A DNA stretch of 64,000 nucleotides from Omphiscola glabra (lineage: Eukaryota > Mollusca > Gastropoda > Lymnaeidae): assembly GCA_964017045.1 (NCBI GenBank), contig OZ024801.1:31359257-31423256 (forward strand). Reading direction: 5' to 3'. The position numbers and the translations under genes are program-made. The notes below the pieces were generated by a model, which was not told where the DNA came from, did not search any database, and worked only from the letters and a program-made list of their open reading frames with translations. Of the stretch, positions 59,328 through 64,000 are shown in pieces (the first letter of the stretch is position 1; every line of letters starts with the position of its first letter).

Positions 59328-59640
59328 TGACCTACTTTTAAAACATTAATAGAGCGGTATTCTTACGCTGACCTACTTTAACAACCAAAACAGAGCGGTA
59401 TTCTTACACTGACCTACTTTTACAACCAAAACAGAGCGGTATTCTTACACTGACCTACTTTTACAACCAAAACAGCGGTATTCTTACGCTGACCTACTTT
59501 GACAACCAAAAACAGAGCGGTATTCTTACACTGACCTACTTTGACAACCAAAACAGGGCGCTATTCTTACGCTTACCTACTTGTACAACCAAAACAGAGC
59601 GGTATTCTTACGCTGAACTACTTTTACAACCAAAACATAA
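59328..59640. repeat. 41-bp minisatellite, about 7 copies
   Basis: Units ACAACCAAAACAGAGCGGTA followed by TTCTTACGCTGACCTACTTTT, with ACACT/ACGCT and GACAACC variants. Confidence 0.93.
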
Positions 59641-59971
59641 CAGCACTGTGCTGGAGATGGTTCGCCCGGTCCTAGCGTACCAGTTCTTTTATTTGAACTG
59701 ATCTATAGAAATGGTTAAAAAGTGAAGTAATCTTTTAAAAAATCAACTAAAAATTGCCAATGCATTTGCCCTCTTCTTCCCACTTTCACCCCATGTAGTT
59801 TTACAACCGACAATTACCGAACCGACTGTTGCTGCATTGCACCGTAAGGAGAGTTCCAACCGCAGCGCTAACTCTACAGTCGTTATTACGTCTGGCAGCT
59901 CTGCAGCCGATTGTCCGCCCGTGAACAGTTCGGAATGTCTGGATAATTCAGTGACAGCGTTTCACATGCGC

Positions 59972-60158
59972 CAGTGGCGTAGCGAGCTTAACTCGCGCCC
60001 GAGGCACACTACCTTTTTAGCGCCCCCAATACCTTTTTAGCGCCCCCCCCCTATTCGAAAACCATACAATATTATAGTAAAATATACCATATGGCGCCCC
60101 TTTGTGAGTAGCGCCCGGGGCATGATGCCCCCCCTTGCCCCCCCTCACTACGGCACTG
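59972..60158. mobile_element. hAT-like MITE, family B (copy 4), intact
   Basis: CAGTGGCGTAGCGAGCTTAA to CTCACTACGGCACTG, 187 bp, with a perfect TSD, ACATGCGC (59964-59971 and 60159-60166). It is inverted relative to the copy at 39552. Confidence 0.93.
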
Positions 60159-60239
60159 ACATGCGCGCATCTGGTCCTTGAATTTAAAAAAAAAATATTT
60201 CTTCTAAAAAAAAACAAAACCTTCCCGATTTCTGTGTTA

Positions 60240-60760
60240 CATTTTGAAAACAGAAAGCAAACCCCCGTTTGAAAACAGAAAGCAAAACCCCCGTTTGAAA
60301 ACAGAAAGCAAACGCCCCGTTTGAAAACAGAAAGCAAAACCCCCGTTTGTAAACAGAAAGCAAAACCCCCGTTTGAAAACAGAAAGCAAACCCCCATTTG
60401 TAAACAGAAAGCAAACGCCCCGTTTGAAAACAGAAGACAAACCCCCGTTTGTAAACAGAAAGCAAACCCCCGTTTGAAAACAGAAAGCAAACCCCCGTTT
60501 GTAAACAGAAAGCAAACCCCCGTTTGTAAACAGAAAGCTAACCCCTCGTTTGAAAACAGAAAGCAAACCCCCGTTTGAAAACAGAAAGCAAACCCCCGTT
60601 TGTAAACAGAAAGCTAACCCCTCGTTTGAAAACAGAAAGCAAACCCCCGTTTGAAAACAGAAAGCAAACCCCCGTTTGTAAACAGAAAGCTAACCCCTCG
60701 TTTGAAAACAGAAAGCAAACCCCCGTTTGAAAACAGAAAGCAAACCCCTCGTTTGAAAAC
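60240..60760. repeat. 25-bp minisatellite, about 21 copies
   Basis: Units GTTTGAAAACAGAAAGCAAA plus CCCCC, with GTTTGTAAAC and a CTAACCCCT variant. In the right part a three-unit block repeats, giving a 74-75-bp higher-order period. The Phe-rich minus-strand ORFs are artefacts. Confidence 0.95.
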
Positions 60761-60842
60761 TTCAAGAGTTGGCTGGGTTTGGGGGGTGGGAGTGGCATTG
60801 CACTAATTGGGGTATTCGGCAAAACGGCCATTATGAAACTTA

Positions 60843-60968
60843 AAGATAAGCAGATATAAGTGGAAGATAAGCAGATATAAGTGGAAGATAAGCAGATATA
60901 AGTGGAAGATAAGCAGATATAAGTGGAAGATAAGCAGATATAAGTGGAAGATAAGCAGATATACGTGG
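60843..60968. repeat. 21-bp minisatellite (GATAAGCAGATATAAGTGGA), 6 copies
   Basis: Near-perfect AGATAAGCAGATATAAGTGG units. Confidence 0.95.
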
Positions 60969-61984
60969 ACATTGTACAATCAACACACTGTTGTTAAACA
61001 TCCTCATATTGTTTTTATGACCCCCCCCCCCCCCATGCTGGATGTAGCTAAAAGCTAAATTAGCTACAACTTAGGGCCTCACAATCTGACGGGTGTATAT
61101 TTTACATTTTCTTTACCAGCTGATATAATTTAATATGACAGGAGGCCACTGGACTTAGTATAGCTTAGGGCCTCAGCATGTCTAAGTCGGGCCATGCATA
61201 CTCACTTGCATGATATCTATTTTTATTACATTCTTAAGTTACGTAACGCGATCATGACAATGATAAAAAAAAACAATTGGAATATGTCGATTCTCCATAT
61301 CTAGACTTCAAAATACCGCAATCTGGTCTGTTAAAAAAAATTAAATATATTTTTAAAAACTTTCTATTACTACATATTGTGTTAAGATCTAAGCAAAACA
61401 CTGACAGAACAGGAAGTAAATATAAACACAATCTAAATAATTTTTATTCAACAGGATAAGATGGAAGGGAGGTCCTCCCTCTCTCCCCACTTCCAGTTTG
61501 AAATTTTGGGGAACCGAGAAAACCGTGGACGCTAAATAGGGTGGGGTGGGGGTAGTTAGACAGCGGGGTCCCAGTTTGCACAGTCTCGGTATTAATGTAG
61601 ATAGTGACATTGAAGTATACGATTGCCACATCCACCACGCTATCAACCCGTCTGGCTCACTGTGTTCTATCATTGGACGGGAAAGTCAAATGCCGAGTGC
61701 ACTTAGAGAAAACCCAGTAAAGCGTACCCTGAAATTCCAGGAAATCTAGTCTACCGAGAGCAAAACAAAATTAAAAGTCAAATTCAAGATAATGGGTGTA
61801 TAACGTAACTTGTTTTAAAATGTTCAAATGTGTCACTGAGCTGCCTGCAATTTATACTTATTACCTTGAAAATTTGGACTGATTGGGTATTGATGATGTA
61901 GATATGGGTTTAAATCGGCCGAGGTTCGGGTATGGAGAAAAGCCATAGATCGGTCTGAACTCTGAATGGAAAGATGTGGCGGAG
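60969..61984. other. No gene recognised
   Basis: Contains a C homopolymer near 61021 and a fragment with TTAGGGCCTCA... at 61070-61200 that resembles the hAT-end family seen at 35450. The remaining ORFs are short and unsupported. Confidence 0.35.
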
Positions 61985-62090
61985 CAGACCAGAGTCATGG
62001 AACAATAGCTTGGAGTCACGGGACAATAGCCTCGAGTCATGGGACAATAGCCTGGAGTCATGGGACAATAGCTTGGAGTCATGGGACATT
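61985..62090. repeat. 21-bp minisatellite, first array (5 copies)
   Basis: TGGAGTCATGGGACAATAGC plus C/T units. The same unit forms a second array at 62545-62776, about 455 bp further right. Confidence 0.93.
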
Positions 62091-62544
62091 GGCTGTGGTG
62101 CCATTGATGCTGATGATATCTTGAAAATGACATCGATACACTTAAGCCCCCCCCCCCCCCCCGTGGGCCTGACAACGTCACCGCCCGCAATCGGTTTGGA
62201 GTTACTTAAGACTCCGACCATGACTTCGACCCGGCCTCTCCAGATGTTTGGAGACGGCGATGGCAAGTGGGTTTTAAATCTTACTCATTGAAAAAAAAAG
62301 ATGTCAGTGGGCGGTGGCTGGGCTGAAGCCGGACCTCGACAGCTGTTAAGATTGTCAGCGATACATCAGGATGATAACATTGGTTAGGGGGTGGGATTAA
62401 TCGCACTATTGCTCTGTGCGAGGTTTCTTTTTGGGTTTTTCCCTCGGTTTTGGTTTCACTGAGCTGTCGTTCTGACTTGAAGGATAAGAGGAGGAAAAAT
62501 GAGTCCTTACGAAATTTAGCAAACTTACTGATGAGAGCGGGAGG

Positions 62545-62776
62545 AGTCACGAGACGGTAGATAGGAGTCATGGGACAATAGCTTGGAGTCATGGGACAAT
62601 AGCCTGGAGTCATGGGACAATAGCCTGGAGTCATGGTACAATAGCCTGGAGTCATGGGACAATAGCCTCGAGTCATGGGACAATAGCCTGGAGTCATGGG
62701 ACAATAGCCTCGAGTCATGGGACAATAGCCTGGAGTCATGGGACAATAGCTTGGAGTCATGGGACAATAGCTTGGA
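62545..62776. repeat. 21-bp minisatellite, second array (about 11 copies)
   Basis: The same TGGAGTCATGGGACAATAGC unit as the array at 61985, in the same orientation, with CTCGAG variants in both. Open ORFs of up to 197 codons result from the 21-bp period. Confidence 0.94.
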
Positions 62777-63245
62777 GTCAAGTGGGCCAAGAAGCCGTCC
62801 GAAGATTTTGCCACCCAGCGAGAAAGAAACGCGAGCAAAGGCAAAGTTAATATAACGGATTTAAAAACAAACACGTGACTTAATCACATGCAGGAAAATG
62901 CTAATGAGAAAAATAACATTCCATTTCATAAATTCAATGGCTCATCATATGCTCTTAAACCCCTGAAGGAACTCCTCACACCCCATGAAATGACACCTAG
63001 CACCCACTCGACGGGGGAGTGGAGTGGGTGACGCCCAGGTTACTAAACCCTGTCTGAGATGTTTAATGCAATCACAATAAATAACTATTTTCTAGGTGCG
63101 ATAACTCTGTTCCATTTCTCCTACAGCTCACTTTAGTTAGGAACACAAGCCAGTGTTATGTTTCTCTACTTTCAGAAACAAATATGTTGCAACGCTGTCT
63201 TCGCATCCTTTATTATTCCTTGTTTTTAAAATTACTGTTTAATTT

Positions 63246-63465
63246 ATTGCCCCACTCCTATTCTAATTTTACTCCCTATTGCCCCACCACTATTCTAACT
63301 TTACTCCCTATCGCCCTACCCCTATTCTAACTTTACTCCCTATTGCCCCACTCCTATTCTAACTTTACTCCCTATTGCCCCACCACTATTCTAACTTTAC
63401 TCCCTATTGCCCCACCACTATTCTAACTTTACTCTCTATTGCCCCACCCCTATTCTAACTTTAAA
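63246..63465. repeat. 32-bp minisatellite, about 7 copies
   Basis: Units CTTTACTCCCTATTGCCCCA followed by CCACTATTCTAA. Confidence 0.93.
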
Positions 63466-63764
63466 AAACTGTGGGTAAAAAAAAAATCTTTGAAAAAACA
63501 AACCTTCCAATAATGGCTCACCTAATGTTTGGGTACTTGAACTGTTAGGGCCCTCTGCATTACCGCCCTGTGCATTACCGCCCTCTGCATTACCGCCCTT
63601 TGATGCTTTAATGGTGATCGATCTCCCCCCCCCCTGTGAACTTGGTCAGCCGATTACAGCAGTGATTTACGCTAGAGATCAGACTCGGTAGAAGTAGAGT
63701 TGAAGGTGGACGAGCTTAAGATGAAGAGCATAAGATAGGATCCAGGAATAATTGACCTTTGGGG

Positions 63765-64000
63765 GCATGTGGGGGGAAAGGGAGGAAGGGGGAGAAAGGA
63801 GGAGGGGGAGAAAGGAGGAGGGGGGAGAAAGGAGGATGGGGAGAAAGGAGGAGGGGGAGAAAGGAGGAGGGGGAGAAAGGAGGAGTGGAGAAAGGAGGAG
63901 GGGAGAAAGGAGGAGGGGGAGAAAGGAGGAGTGGAGAAAGGATGAGTGGAGAAAGGAGGAGGGGGAGAAAGGAGGAGGGGGAGAAAAGAGGAGGGGGAGA
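63765..64000. repeat. Polypurine tract, GGAGAAAGGAGGAGGGG units, reaches window edge
   Basis: About 13 units of 15-18 bp made only of G and A, apart from rare T's. It runs off the right edge, so its full length is unknown. Confidence 0.93.

Noticed and set aside
60017..60972. Phe/Leu-rich minus-strand ORFs up to 157 codons that look like membrane proteins
   Set aside because: They are translations of the 25-bp minisatellite and the 21-bp array next to it; one also runs through a MITE.
62281..62874. Minus-strand ORF of 197 codons with CPMTPGY repeats and a hydrophobic start
   Set aside because: Most of it is the 21-bp minisatellite; the flanks show no recognisable protein.

Overview
This is eukaryotic, animal nuclear DNA: AT-rich, with many short exons that join in frame through GT-AG introns, numerous hAT-type transposon relics with 8-bp target-site duplications (TSDs), RTE-like LINE debris and a very high load of minisatellites. 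Gene content and repeat style suggest a mollusc, probably a gastropod; that assignment is inference. There are no bacterial or phage features.

Layout. (1) 1-4528: AT-rich intergenic or 5' untranslated sequence with one perfect hAT MITE (2601-2784) and a LINE 3' fragment. (2) 4553-20130, + strand: a complete orthologue of NFRKB/INO80G, the metazoan INO80 chromatin-remodelling subunit, in 24 coding exons whose phases all match. They sum to 4257 nt (1418 aa), with an N-terminal DEUBAD-type UCH37-binding region, the NFRKB winged-helix region, a strongly conserved block after it, and a long low-complexity tail. (3) 24540-26206, - strand: a three-exon Ly6/quiver (sleepless)-like gene (148 aa) with signal peptide, ten framework cysteines and a hydrophobic GPI-type C-terminus. 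It converges on NFRKB. (4) 28-64 kb: accessory territory. It holds more than 20 unrelated tandem arrays, including a 3.9-kb 30-bp array and a 1.17-kb 83-bp array. It also holds several hAT MITE families, a 1.1-kb hAT relic inserted inside a minisatellite, a ZBED5-like hAT relic, a nested hAT-like relic, and a decayed LINE in which one coding segment has expanded into a 56-bp tandem array.

Two possible first coding exons lie in the accessory half (29628-29796 and 52862-53087, both +). Both end in phase 1 at a GTAAGT donor, so they could be alternative first exons of one large gene that continues beyond the right edge. The minisatellite-rich stretch would then be intronic or promoter-proximal DNA. 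That link is untested.

Most long ORFs after 34 kb are artefacts of tandem repeats with unit lengths divisible by three, not genes.
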